Below are positions 48,981 through 58,174 of a stretch of DNA of 64,000 nt, one piece after another. The stretch's first letter is position 1. The number at the start of each line of letters is the position of its first letter. The position numbers and the translations under genes were made by a program. The notes beneath the pieces were generated by a model that saw only the letters and a program-made list of their open reading frames with translations, had not been told where the DNA came from and made no database searches. The DNA comes from CAZMGV01 sp964621525 [NCBI: uncultured bacterium] (lineage in GTDB: Bacteria > JAGRBM01), in contig CAZUMS010000015.1 of the NCBI GenBank assembly GCA_964621525.1, positions 23,890 to 87,889 on the forward strand, written 5' to 3'.

Positions 48981-50963
48981 CGATTACGCGCTTTTGGGGC
49001 TGTCTGGCTCCTCACTTGTACCCGTGCCATTCTCGGCGCGGTGAAACCGGTCAATAGAGAACCTGACCCGCAGGGCGAGCTCGACCGGCTGTCGAAAGCC
49101 TGGGACGCGGAACGGCGGGGCGCGCGTCTTCAGTACCAGGAGCAGCGGCGGCGGCTCTCACTCGCGGAGCGGGTTGAGCGCGGGCTCGCGCTCCGGGATC
49201 TCTCCGTGACGGAGACCGGAGCGGCGGCGGGCGGACGTACAGTGCTCAGACTGAAGACCCGCAACGAGGGTGCACTGCGCGACGTGCGGATCGGGCAGGG
49301 CGATCCGGTTTTACTCTGGTGGGAAGACCCCGCCGAACCGGAAGCGCTCCGGGGAGTGGTGTCGCGGGCGGGTTCCGGCGCCCTCGACGTCGTGGTCGAG
49401 GGCGATCCGCCTGACCGGTTCCTGGACGAGGGCGGATTCCGGCTCGATACCGAGGCGCCCGAAGTGACGTTCGACCGGGGCCGCCGGGCCATCGAGGCAT
49501 TCCGGAACGCCCGGGGTGCTCCGGCGAAACTGTGGAAGATTCTCTGCGGGGAAGATCCCGCCATCTTCAACCGCGAACGCCCGTGGGCGGCGTTCGACAG
49601 CGAACTTGAAGAGCGGCAGCAACAGGCGGTTACGAGGGCGCTGTCGGCGGAGCATCTCTCGCTCGTCCTCGGCCCTCCGGGAACGGGCAAGACCCGCACC
49701 CTGACCGAAATTGTCCGGCAGTTCGTGGCCCGCGGCGAGCGGGTGCTGATTACGGCGGCGAGCCACACGGCGGTCGACAACCTCGTCGAGCGGCTCGCGG
49801 ATGCCGGAACCGATGTCGTGAGGCTCGGCCATCCGGCACGGGTCTCGCCAGCGGTGGAAGCCCTCACGCTCGATGCCCGGCTCGAGTCCACCGACGCCTG
49901 GCGGCTCGCCCGAGAATGGCTTCGCGAGGCGAACGATCTCAGGCGGCAGACTTACAAACGGTCGGACCGGGGCCAGCTCTCCCGCGACGAACGCCGGGCG
50001 GCTCTGGACGAGGTCCGACGGCTGATCCGTGACGCACGAAAGGTGCTGGACAGCCAGAAGTCGCTCATTGCCGGGGCCAAGGTGCTGGCCTCCACGGCGG
50101 CGGGGGCCGACGTGGCACTTCTGGAAGGGGAGCAGTTCGGCGCCGTCGTACTGGACGAGGCGACCCAGTGCCCGGACCCCGTGGCGATGGTGGCCCTGCT
50201 CAAGGCGCCGAAAGTCATCATGGCCGGGGACCCGCACCAGCTTCCGCCGACGGTGGTGGACAGTGAAGCCGCCCGCATGGGACTAGGTTCCACGTTTTTT
50301 GAGCGGCTTGCGGCCAGGGACGAACTCGTGACGCGGCTCCGGCTCCAGCACAGGATGCACCGGGACCTGATGGCATTTCCGTCGGCGGAGACATACCGGG
50401 GCGAACTCGTGGCGGCGCCAGAAGTCGAAACAGCCCGGCTGGAAGAACTGGACGGTGTGACACCCGACGAACTCCGGCCGGGACCGTTCATCCTGATCGA
50501 TACGGCCGGCCGCGGCTGGGACGAAAAACGCACGGGGGACGATCCGAGTACGTCCAACCCCGCACAGGCGGAGCGGACCGCGGCGGAGGTCAGGCGGCTG
50601 CTCTCGCGGGGAGTTTCGCCCGCCAGCATTGCGGTCATCACGCCGTATTTCGCGCAGGTGAGGCTCATCCGGGATATTCTGGCCGGATCGCTTGAGCAGG
50701 GCCTCGAAGTCAGCACGGTCGATGCTTTTCAGGGACGCGAGAAAACAGCCGTTGTCGTCGATCTCGTCCGCAGCAATCCGGACGGGGAAATCGGCTTCCT
50801 CGCCGACATCCGCCGGACGAACGTGGCGATCACCCGGGCCCGCCGGTTCCTGCTCGTCCTCGGCGACGGAGCGACGCTCGCGGGCAGCCGGTACTATGCC
50901 CGCCTGATCGAACATGCCGAAGGCACGGGTGCCTGGAAAAGCGCCTGGGACGACGAAGGCTGA
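48972..50963 (+). CDS. UPF1/IGHMBP2-like superfamily-1 DNA/RNA helicase
   Basis: 663 aa from GTG 48972; GTG 49041 (641 aa) is the more natural start, since residues 1-23 look non-conserved. A beta-barrel-like domain precedes the core (about 60-170). Motifs: Walker A LGPPGTGKTRTL (about 233-244), HTAVDNLVERL (Ia), VVLDEATQCPDP (II), AGDPHQLPPTV (III), LRLQHRMHRDL (IV), VSTVDAFQGREKTAVVVD (V) and NVAITRARRFLLVLGD (VI). This is the TIGR00376-like group, 5'-3' helicases of uncertain bacterial role. The sensor kinase follows downstream. Confidence 0.9.
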   Translation: MRSRLRAFGAVWLLTCTRAILGAVKPVNREPDPQGELDRLSKAWDAERRGARLQYQEQRRRLSLAERVERGLALRDLSVTETGAAAGGRTVLRLKTRNEGALRDVRIGQGDPVLLWWEDPAEPEALRGVVSRAGSGALDVVVEGDPPDRFLDEGGFRLDTEAPEVTFDRGRRAIEAFRNARGAPAKLWKILCGEDPAIFNRERPWAAFDSELEERQQQAVTRALSAEHLSLVLGPPGTGKTRTLTEIVRQFVARGERVLITAASHTAVDNLVERLADAGTDVVRLGHPARVSPAVEALTLDARLESTDAWRLAREWLREANDLRRQTYKRSDRGQLSRDERRAALDEVRRLIRDARKVLDSQKSLIAGAKVLASTAAGADVALLEGEQFGAVVLDEATQCPDPVAMVALLKAPKVIMAGDPHQLPPTVVDSEAARMGLGSTFFERLAARDELVTRLRLQHRMHRDLMAFPSAETYRGELVAAPEVETARLEELDGVTPDELRPGPFILIDTAGRGWDEKRTGDDPSTSNPAQAERTAAEVRRLLSRGVSPASIAVITPYFAQVRLIRDILAGSLEQGLEVSTVDAFQGREKTAVVVDLVRSNPDGEIGFLADIRRTNVAITRARRFLLVLGDGATLAGSRYYARLIEHAEGTGAWKSAWDDEG

Positions 50964-51036
50964 AAATTCCGATCCGTTCCGGGCCCGCCTGTCAACGCTC
51001 TGCCCCGGTTTTTCGTTGGCCAGCCTGTCCCGCCGG

Positions 51037-51062
51037 TATAAAATGCCCCTGACTGTCAGGGG
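51037..51062 (+). promoter_or_regulatory. Promoter-like TATAAA followed by a perfect palindrome
   Basis: TATAAA (51037-51042) has TTGGCC 15 bp upstream. Just after it CCCCTGAC-T-GTCAGGGG (51046-51062) is a perfect 17 bp palindrome that would overlap the transcription start. If this promoter is used, translation of the kinase must begin at one of the GTGs at 51085-51097. Confidence 0.45.
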
Positions 51063-52431
51063 GAGGAGCCGGGCCGCGGTTCCTGTGGTGAAGGCAGTGT
51101 CCGGTAACGGAAACGACAGCGAGACTATCGAGCGGTTCGCCCGGAACCAGGCGGTCCTGCTTGCACTGGCGAAGCGCGACTGGGTGCGCGAGGACAGCTC
51201 GCTCGAGCGTTCATTCGCCGTCATCACGGAAGCCGCCGCCGTGGCCCTCGATGTGGAGCGGGTCGGCGTCTGGCTGTTCACTCCCACGCGCGACGCGATT
51301 CTGGCATCGGACTATTATCACCTCTCCATGGATATCCACTCCCGGGGGTCTCTGCTCCGGTCCGATTTCTATCCTTCCTATTTTGCCGCACTCGAGGAAA
51401 ACCGCATGATCGCCGCCGACGATGCCCGCAGCGATCCGAGGACGCGAGAGTTCAGGGAGCGGTATCTGGATCCGAATGGCATTGTTTCCATGCTCGATGC
51501 CCCGATCCGCGCGGGCGGGCGCATGGCCGGAGTGCTGTGCCACGAGCATGTGGGCATTCCGCGGGTCTGGTCCCTGGACGATCAGACGCTTGCGGCTTCG
51601 CTTGCTGACATCACGGCGCTGGTTATCTCGCTCTGGGAGCACGAGCAGACGGCGGTCCGGTTGCAGTCGCTCGAGCGCAAGATGCACGAAGCCCAGCGGT
51701 TCGAAACCCTGGGCGTGCTCGCTGCGAGCATCGGACACGACTTCAACAACCTGCTGAACCCGATCCGCGGGTGGGCCCAGCTCGCACTCGCGGAACTGCC
51801 GGAAGGCTCCGGCGTCCGGGAGGCTATCGAGGAGATACTGAAAGCCACCACCCGTGCCCGGACCGTGGCCGGGCAGATTGCCGACTTTGCGAACCGGGGC
51901 GGCCGCAAGCCCGAGACGGTTACGGTCGCGGAGATTGTGAGCGAACTCGCTTCGCTGATCCGGGTGACGGTGCCCCGGAACGTCCGGTTCGAGATCGGTC
52001 CGGTGGATGCAGACCTCAGGATTACCGGGGACCGGGTTCAGTTACAGCAGGTGATTCTGAACCTGATTGCCAATGGCGTGGATGCCATCGGGAGCCGGCA
52101 GGGGACGGTTTCCATTTCGGTCCGGGCCGCCGATGCGGGTAATTTGCCGGAGGGTGCCGCCAGGGAACTCGCTTCATCGGGCCGGCATGTGCTCGTCAGC
52201 GTGGCCGACAGCGGTCACGGCATGAGCCCCGGCACCCTGCAGAATGTATTCAAACCGCTGTTCACGACCAAGAAGCTCGGCCACGGTCTCGGTCTGGCAG
52301 CGGCGCGGGGGATCGTCGAGAACCACGGCGGCTGGATCTGGTGCGAGAGTGAAGCGGGCCGGGGTTCGGCCTTTCATGTGCTGCTGCCTGCTGCGGGCAG
52401 CGGGGTCAGAAGCGAGAACGCTGTGGCCTAG
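51043..52431 (+). CDS. Sensor histidine kinase with GAF domain
   Basis: 462 aa from ATG 51043; starts at GTG 51085-51097 are equally possible. The GAF-like domain is at about 50-200 (SFAVITEAAAVALDVERVGVWLF, GVLCHEHVG). The H-box His233 lies in IGHDFNNLLNPIRG, of the NtrB/hybrid HisKA kind. The ATPase domain has N-box ILNLIANGVDAIG, G1 ADSGHGMS, and G2 GHGLGLAAARGIVENHGG. No membrane segment, so it is a soluble kinase; no response-regulator gene is adjacent. GAF input suggests a small-molecule or redox signal. Confidence 0.85.
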   Translation: MPLTVRGRSRAAVPVVKAVSGNGNDSETIERFARNQAVLLALAKRDWVREDSSLERSFAVITEAAAVALDVERVGVWLFTPTRDAILASDYYHLSMDIHSRGSLLRSDFYPSYFAALEENRMIAADDARSDPRTREFRERYLDPNGIVSMLDAPIRAGGRMAGVLCHEHVGIPRVWSLDDQTLAASLADITALVISLWEHEQTAVRLQSLERKMHEAQRFETLGVLAASIGHDFNNLLNPIRGWAQLALAELPEGSGVREAIEEILKATTRARTVAGQIADFANRGGRKPETVTVAEIVSELASLIRVTVPRNVRFEIGPVDADLRITGDRVQLQQVILNLIANGVDAIGSRQGTVSISVRAADAGNLPEGAARELASSGRHVLVSVADSGHGMSPGTLQNVFKPLFTTKKLGHGLGLAAARGIVENHGGWIWCESEAGRGSAFHVLLPAAGSGVRSENAVA

Positions 52432-52462
52432 CGGAGCGGTTACCGGATGCGGGTTCCGGATT

Positions 52463-54379
52463 TCAGCTGTCCCCGGCCTTGCGTTTTTCGAGCTCTTCCC
52501 AGCGTCCGAGCAACCGGCTCAATTCCGCTTTGGCCGCTTCCAGCTCGGCCATGAGCGGCTGGATCCCCTCGCCCCGGCCGGAGTAAAGCGCAGGATCGGC
52601 CAGCTTTTGTTCGAGCTCGGCGGTTTTCGCCTCAGCGGCAGCGATCTTGTCCAGGATTCCGTCGAGTTCGATCCGCTCGCCGTAGGTAAGGGCTTTTTTC
52701 TTGTTGCCCGCTGCCGGTTCTGTTTTCGGCGCGGACGCCGGCGCTGGAGCAGGGACGAAGGCTTTCGGCTGCTCACGGGCTCCTGTTTCCCTTGCCGCGG
52801 CCGCCTTCCGCGCCCGGTAGTCGGACCAGTTGCCGGGATAGAGAACCACCTCACCGTTCCCTTCGAAGGCGAGCACCGACGTGCATATCCGGTCCAGAAA
52901 CCAGCGGTCGTGGCTGACGACCATGACCGTGCCCTCGAAGTCGAGGAGGGTCATTTCGAGGGCGCCGAGCGTCGAGGTGTCGAGATCGTTTGTCGGTTCG
53001 TCCATCAGGATCAGGTTGGGTTTCCCGGCGAGCATCTTGGCGAGTGCCACTCGCGCGCGCTCGCCGCCCGAAAGGAGCCCGACCTTTACCCGCTGCTGGC
53101 CGCCGTCGAACAGGAACCGCTGGAGATAGGTCTTGGCATCGACCTCGCTGCCCCGGTCACCGATGACGTTTTCCAGCACCGATTCGTCCGGCTTCAGCGC
53201 CGAGCGGTTCTGGTCCAGGTAGGCGACGACGGTATTCTTGCCGAGGAGAATCTCGCCGCGTGACGGCGGGATTTCGCCGAGGATCGCACGGATCAGGGTG
53301 GTCTTTCCGGCACCGTTCGGTCCGACGATGCCGATCCGGTCACCCTGGCAGAGCCCCAGGTCGAGTTTTCGCACCAGTGTCTGGCCGCCAAGGTCGATGC
53401 CTGCTCCGCGCAGTTCCAGAATTGTCTTGCCCGTGCGGGAGGCCTCCACCGACAGATCCGCCACCTTGGCCTCGGCCCGGGGGCCGTTCTGGATCACAGA
53501 CTGTGCCCGCTGGACGCGGGCTTTCTGCTTGGTCTGTCTTCCTTGCGGCTGACGGCGGAGCCACTCGAGCTCCCGCCGGAGGAAGTTCTGCCGGTTCATC
53601 TCCGCACGCTCGGCGTGGGCGACCCGGTCCGCCTTCTTCTCGAGATAGATCTCGTAACCGCCCTCGTAGTCGAAGACCGTTCCGCCCTCGACCTCGAGGG
53701 TCCGGTCCGTTACCCGGTCGAGCACGTACCGGTCGTGGGTGATGAGGAGCAGGGCGCCCGTGTATTCCTCGATCAGGAACTTCTCGAGCCATTCGATCGT
53801 CTCGAGGTCCAGATGGTTTGTCGGTTCGTCCAGCACGGCGAGGTCGGGATTCGCCACGAGAATGCGGGCAAGAGCGACCCGGCGGCGCTCGCCCCCCGAC
53901 ATCTGGCCGCAGGGCGCTTCATGCTTCGTTACGCCAAGATGGTCGAGAGTTTCCTCCGCCCGGTGCATGAGATCCCAGCCCCCGAGGCGCTCGAGGTCGG
54001 CGGCTGCCTTCGTCTGCGCTTCCAGCAGTTCGTCATGATTCCCGGTGGAGCGCTCCAGCGCTTCGCTGGCCGTTTCGTAACGGTGCCTTGCAGCATCCCA
54101 TTCCGTCAGTCCCGACAGCACGGCGTCACGGGCGGTCATCTTGGGGTCGAGGGCAGGCTCCTGTTCGAGGTAGAGCGTCCGCGTGTCGCGGCGGCGGCGG
54201 ATTTCGCCCTGATCGGGCTGCTCGATCCCGGCGATGATTCTGGCGAGGGTCGATTTGCCCGCGCCGTTCAGGCCCACAAGGCCGACTCGCTCGCCCGCAC
54301 GGATGCTGAGCGACGTGTCCTTGAGGACCGTGCGGAGCCCGTAGGCTTTCTGGATATGGGAGAGGGCGACGACCGGCAC
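52463..54379 (-). CDS. uup: ABC-F ATPase, Uup-like
   Basis: 638 aa with two ABC domains in one chain and no membrane segment. Walker A: GLNGAGKS (36-43) and GPNGAGKTT; signatures [14 protein letters not shown] and [14 protein letters not shown]; Walker [18 protein letters not shown] and [17 protein letters not shown]. The linker (about 245-310) is Arg/Gln-rich. The C-terminal about 90 residues form a charged coiled coil ([19 protein letters not shown]), which in Uup binds DNA or ribosome-related structures. A translation-factor or DNA-maintenance role is known for the family. Confidence 0.88.
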   Translation of the reverse strand: MPVVALSHIQKAYGLRTVLKDTSLSIRAGERVGLVGLNGAGKSTLARIIAGIEQPDQGEIRRRRDTRTLYLEQEPALDPKMTARDAVLSGLTEWDAARHRYETASEALERSTGNHDELLEAQTKAAADLERLGGWDLMHRAEETLDHLGVTKHEAPCGQMSGGERRRVALARILVANPDLAVLDEPTNHLDLETIEWLEKFLIEEYTGALLLITHDRYVLDRVTDRTLEVEGGTVFDYEGGYEIYLEKKADRVAHAERAEMNRQNFLRRELEWLRRQPQGRQTKQKARVQRAQSVIQNGPRAEAKVADLSVEASRTGKTILELRGAGIDLGGQTLVRKLDLGLCQGDRIGIVGPNGAGKTTLIRAILGEIPPSRGEILLGKNTVVAYLDQNRSALKPDESVLENVIGDRGSEVDAKTYLQRFLFDGGQQRVKVGLLSGGERARVALAKMLAGKPNLILMDEPTNDLDTSTLGALEMTLLDFEGTVMVVSHDRWFLDRICTSVLAFEGNGEVVLYPGNWSDYRARKAAAARETGAREQPKAFVPAPAPASAPKTEPAAGNKKKALTYGERIELDGILDKIAAAEAKTAELEQKLADPALYSGRGEGIQPLMAELEAAKAELSRLLGRWEELEKRKAGDS

Positions 54380-54420
54380 GGGGGCGGAGTTAGTGGCTCA
54401 ACCCCTGCGATAGCAAGCCC

Positions 54421-55380
54421 CTATTTGCCCCAGATTTTTTCGAGCCAGACGGCGAACTTCCGGATCGCGTCCACCGATTCGGGCACGAGCGGTGCGGCCC
54501 CATGCCAGACGTGGATCATTTCCGGCCACACCTCGAGGTCGCTCTGGACCCCGGCCTTCTTCGCCCGGTCGTGGAGCCGCGTGGCGTCGTCCAGCAGGAT
54601 TTCGTCCGAGCCCACCTGGATAAAGAGCGGGGGAAGTCCCGTGAGATCTCCGAACAGGGGGGAGGCGAGCGGGTTTTTGGGGTCCGCTTTGCCGAGGTAG
54701 CACCCGGCGAAGTGGAGCAGGTCGTTCTTCGTCAGCATCGGGTCGGCTTTCGCCTTCGAGACGATGGAATCGCCCGTGAGCGCGAGATCGGTCCACGGCG
54801 AAATGCACACTCCGGCTGCCGGGAGCTTTTCACCGAGCGCCTTCAGCTTCAGCATGAGCGCCACAGTCAGGCCGCCGCCCGCCGAGTCTCCGGCCGCCAC
54901 GGTGCGCTTTGGGTCTGCGCCGTTCGTGAGCAGCCATTTCCATGCGGTCACGGCGTCATCCACCGCCGCCGGGAACGGATCCTCGGGGCCCATCCGGTAG
55001 TCGATAAGGAGCACCTGGGCGCCAGATTCCCGGGAAATCGCCGCGGCGATGTGCCGGTGCGTGACCGGCGAAAGGTACACATAGCCGCCGCCATGCATGT
55101 AGAGGATGGTCTTGTCACGGGAGGCCTTCTCGTGCCGGACCCACAGGCCAGGGACGCCGCCGGCATCAACCTGTTCGGTCGAGCAGTCCTTGGCAGTGGG
55201 GATACGGGCGAAGTCGGCGATCTGCGCCGCACGCTTCTTCGCCACCGGCTGGTAGGTTTCTACCCGAAGTTCCTTGCCCCGGAGCCGGCCGATGAGGCCT
55301 GGACGCTTCGTGTAGGCCACCATCCGGGCGGGGAGCACCCGGAACATTCCCCTGAAGATCCTGAACTGGACTGACGGCAT
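54421..55380 (-). CDS. Alpha/beta hydrolase (HSL-type carboxylesterase)
   Basis: 319 aa from ATG 55380 (GGAGG upstream). The oxyanion motif is MHGGGYVYLS and the nucleophile lies in GDSAGGGL; the Asp (QVGSDEILLDDA) and His (MIHVWHGAAP) of the triad are in place. It belongs to the hormone-sensitive-lipase group of bacterial esterases. Divergent from the WS/DGAT gene, with an acyl-regulator-like operator between them, so a role in lipid or wax-ester turnover is likely. Confidence 0.88.
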   Translation of the reverse strand: MPSVQFRIFRGMFRVLPARMVAYTKRPGLIGRLRGKELRVETYQPVAKKRAAQIADFARIPTAKDCSTEQVDAGGVPGLWVRHEKASRDKTILYMHGGGYVYLSPVTHRHIAAAISRESGAQVLLIDYRMGPEDPFPAAVDDAVTAWKWLLTNGADPKRTVAAGDSAGGGLTVALMLKLKALGEKLPAAGVCISPWTDLALTGDSIVSKAKADPMLTKNDLLHFAGCYLGKADPKNPLASPLFGDLTGLPPLFIQVGSDEILLDDATRLHDRAKKAGVQSDLEVWPEMIHVWHGAAPLVPESVDAIRKFAVWLEKIWGK

Positions 55381-55394
55381 TGTCGTCACCCTCC

Positions 55395-55412
55395 TGACGG
55401 ACCGGTCAGTTA
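55395..55412. promoter_or_regulatory. Candidate TetR operator shared by hydrolase and WS/DGAT genes
   Basis: TGACGGACCGGTCAGTTA contains CTGAC-N6-GTCAG and matches 12 of 18 positions of the site beside the FadR-like TetR gene (4639-4656). It lies 15 bp from the hydrolase start and 100 bp before the WS/DGAT start. Confidence 0.55.
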
Positions 55413-55511
55413 ACCGGCTCCGGCGGGGGTTGGCCAGTGGGAGACTGACTTTCCTCAGTTGGGCAGGATGCGGGTGTGGGCTAGAAAGAGAGGACGAAGG
55501 GGGACATCTCA

Positions 55512-56891
55512 ATGGGGGAAAAACGACTCACACCGTCGGATGCCGTGTTCCTGTACGGGGAAACGCGCGAGACGATGATGCACGTCGCTTCGATGCTGAT
55601 TTTCTCGCCGCCCAACGGGGTGAGACCGGATTTTCTCCGGAAGATCGTGGAGGAGATCAAGGAAACCCACGACGTCTATCCGCCCTGGAACCTGAAACTG
55701 AAGACGCCGGAATTTCTGGCAAACCCCTTCCATTCATGGGTCGAGGATCCGAACGTGGATCTCGACTATCACATCCGCCGCTCGGCGCTTCCCGCGCCGG
55801 GGGACGAGCGGGAACTCGGGATTCTGGTGTCCCGGCTGCACAGCCACGAGATGGACTTCCATCACCCGCTCTGGGAGGTCCACCTGATCGAAGGGCTCGA
55901 GGGCGGCCGGTTCGCCCTCTACATCAAGATTCACCACTCGCTGGTGGACGGGTTCACCGGTTCGAAAATTCTTGCGCGCAGCCTTTCAACCTCTCCGAAT
56001 GATCTCGAAAAGCCGATGTTCTTCGCGCTGCCGCCGCCGGAGGCGCGATCGATCACGGACGCAGACGGCGACCTCACATTCAGATCTGTGCTGAAAGCGA
56101 TGAAGACCCAGTACGATTCGGCGAAGCAGGTCGGCCGTGAAATGCTCGATTCTTACCTTGGACATGAAACCGGCGTGGTCATGCCGTCGGACACTCCCAA
56201 CTGCATCCTGAACGGCCGCATCAGCCGGAACCGCCGTTTTGCCACCCAGCAGTACGCGCTCGAACGGCTGAAAGTGCTGGCGAAAAAGGGCGGATGCACG
56301 CTGAACGACATCGTGATGGCGCTTTCGTCGGGCAGCCTGCGCCGGTTTCTGCTCGATCTCGGCGAGCTGCCGGACAAGCCGCTGATCGCCATGGTCCCGG
56401 TGAACGTCCGGCCCAAGGACGATCCCGGCGGCGGTAATGCCGTGGGATCGATGCTGGTTTCACTTGCCACGGATGTCGCGGATCCGGAGGCCCGGCTGAA
56501 GGTAATCGTCGAGTCCGCCCGTCATGCAAAGGCGCAGCTCAGGAAGCTGACCCGCGAAGGAATCATCCAGTACAGCGCGCTGCTTCTGCTGCCCGCAGGC
56601 CTGCAGGCGGTTGCTGGCCTGAGCGGTCGTATGCGGCCGCCGTATAACGTGGTGATTTCCAACGTTCCGGGGCCCGAGACCCCGCTTTACTTCCGTGGCG
56701 CACGGCTCGAAGCCGTCTATCCGCTGTCGATCCCGATTCATGGACAGGCATGCAACATCACCTGCACCAGCTATGCGGGGACCATCAATTTCGGGTTCAC
56801 TGGCTGCCGGGATACCTTGCCGCACATGCAGCGCCTTGCCGTCTATATGGGCGAAGCCCTTCTCGAACTGGAAGAGGCGATAGGGACGTAA
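55512..56891 (+). CDS. Wax ester synthase / diacylglycerol acyltransferase (WS/DGAT)
   Basis: 459 aa, normal for the family. The catalytic motif HHxxxDG is seen as IKIHHSLVDGFTG (about 138-150). The second conserved block is NVVISNVPGPETPLYF (about 378-393), and the start LTPSDAVFLYGETRETMMHVASM is typical. WS/DGATs join acyl-CoA to fatty alcohol or diacylglycerol to make storage wax esters or triacylglycerol. Residues around the site look intact. First gene of the plus-strand lipid module. Confidence 0.92.
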   Translation: MGEKRLTPSDAVFLYGETRETMMHVASMLIFSPPNGVRPDFLRKIVEEIKETHDVYPPWNLKLKTPEFLANPFHSWVEDPNVDLDYHIRRSALPAPGDERELGILVSRLHSHEMDFHHPLWEVHLIEGLEGGRFALYIKIHHSLVDGFTGSKILARSLSTSPNDLEKPMFFALPPPEARSITDADGDLTFRSVLKAMKTQYDSAKQVGREMLDSYLGHETGVVMPSDTPNCILNGRISRNRRFATQQYALERLKVLAKKGGCTLNDIVMALSSGSLRRFLLDLGELPDKPLIAMVPVNVRPKDDPGGGNAVGSMLVSLATDVADPEARLKVIVESARHAKAQLRKLTREGIIQYSALLLLPAGLQAVAGLSGRMRPPYNVVISNVPGPETPLYFRGARLEAVYPLSIPIHGQACNITCTSYAGTINFGFTGCRDTLPHMQRLAVYMGEALLELEEAIGT

Positions 56892-56972
56892 GTATCACGC
56901 GGGCTATTCCCAGGAAGTTTCTGATTGGGCACACTCCGCCATCCGGCTGAAGCCGGGCGGAGGACGACACCC

Positions 56973-58172
56973 ATGGCGGATCTAGAGAAATTCCGGAAAG
57001 AAACACGGGACTGGCTGGAGGCGAGCTGCCCCCAGAGCATGCGGACGCCGATGCCGGAGGCGGAAACCCCGTGGGGCGGAAAACGTGCCGTCTGGGCGAA
57101 TCCCGATTCAAAACTCTGGCTGGAACGGATGGGCTCACGCGGCTGGACCGTGCCGCTCTGGCCGAAGGAATACGGCGGCGGGGGACTCACGAAGGAAGAG
57201 AACCGGGTCCTTCAGGACGAGCTCCGGAAAATCCGTGCCCGTCCCGCACTCTACAGCTTCGGCGTCTGGATGCTGGGGCCTGCACTGCTCGAGTTCGCCA
57301 CCGAAGAGCAGAAAAAGGAATACCTGCCGCCAATTGCGCGAGGAGAGGTCCGCTGGTGCCAGGGCTACAGCGAGCCGGGAGCGGGAAGCGATCTCGCGGG
57401 GCTTCAGACTTTCGCTGAGGACAAGGGCGACCATTACGTAGTCAACGGCCAGAAGATCTGGACCAGTTACGCCAACTACGCCGACTGGATCTTCTGCCTC
57501 GTGCGCACGGACAAATCGAAGAAGCACGAAGGCATCAGTTTCCTCCTGTTCGACATGACTTCGCCGGGCGTGACGACCCGGCCGATCAGGCTCATCAGCG
57601 GCAGTTCGCCGTTCTGCGAGACGTTCTTCGATAACGTGAAGGTGCCCAAGCGCAATCTGGTGGGGACGCTCGGGGGTGGCTGGACCATCGCCAAGGCACT
57701 CCTGCACCACGAACGGACCATGATCTCCGAAATGGGCCTCGGCGGACCACTGGGCGGCGGAGCTTCCGAAAGCATGGGTGAACTGGCCAAGCGGTACGTG
57801 GGCGACAGGGACGGCCGTCTGGCCGACGGTTCGCTCCGTGACCGGATTGCCGCCCACGAGATCAGGGGCCGGGCATTCTCGCTCACGGTCCGCAGGGCCG
57901 ACGCCGAGGCAAAGGCGGGGTCGAATCCCGGCGCCCTCGCGTCGATGTTCAAGTATTACGGCACCGAGCACAACAAGAACCGGTACGAACTGCTGGTCGA
58001 AATTCTCGGCGCACAGGCGTTCGGCTGGGAAGGCGAGGGATATTCGCAGCGTGAGCTCGATATCGCCCGCCAGTGGCTCCGTTCCAAGGGGAACTCCATC
58101 GAGGGCGGCACCAGCGAGGTGCAGCTCAATGTCGTGTCGAAGCGTGTGCTCGGCCTCCCGGAGGTGAAGTAA
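56973..58172 (+). CDS. Acyl-CoA dehydrogenase, subunit with catalytic Glu
   Basis: 399 aa from ATG 56973 (GGAGG about nine bases upstream). WCQGYSEPGAGSDLAGLQT and DHYVVNGQKIWTSYA are the FAD/substrate-binding signatures. SIEGGTSEVQLNVVSKRVLGLPE near the C-terminus carries the Glu that aligns with MCAD Glu376. The next gene is a second ACAD 2 bp downstream. Such pairs form alpha2-beta2 enzymes in steroid-degrading bacteria, which fits the pairing here. Confidence 0.93.
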   Translation: MADLEKFRKETRDWLEASCPQSMRTPMPEAETPWGGKRAVWANPDSKLWLERMGSRGWTVPLWPKEYGGGGLTKEENRVLQDELRKIRARPALYSFGVWMLGPALLEFATEEQKKEYLPPIARGEVRWCQGYSEPGAGSDLAGLQTFAEDKGDHYVVNGQKIWTSYANYADWIFCLVRTDKSKKHEGISFLLFDMTSPGVTTRPIRLISGSSPFCETFFDNVKVPKRNLVGTLGGGWTIAKALLHHERTMISEMGLGGPLGGGASESMGELAKRYVGDRDGRLADGSLRDRIAAHEIRGRAFSLTVRRADAEAKAGSNPGALASMFKYYGTEHNKNRYELLVEILGAQAFGWEGEGYSQRELDIARQWLRSKGNSIEGGTSEVQLNVVSKRVLGLPEVK

Positions 58173-58174
58173 CC

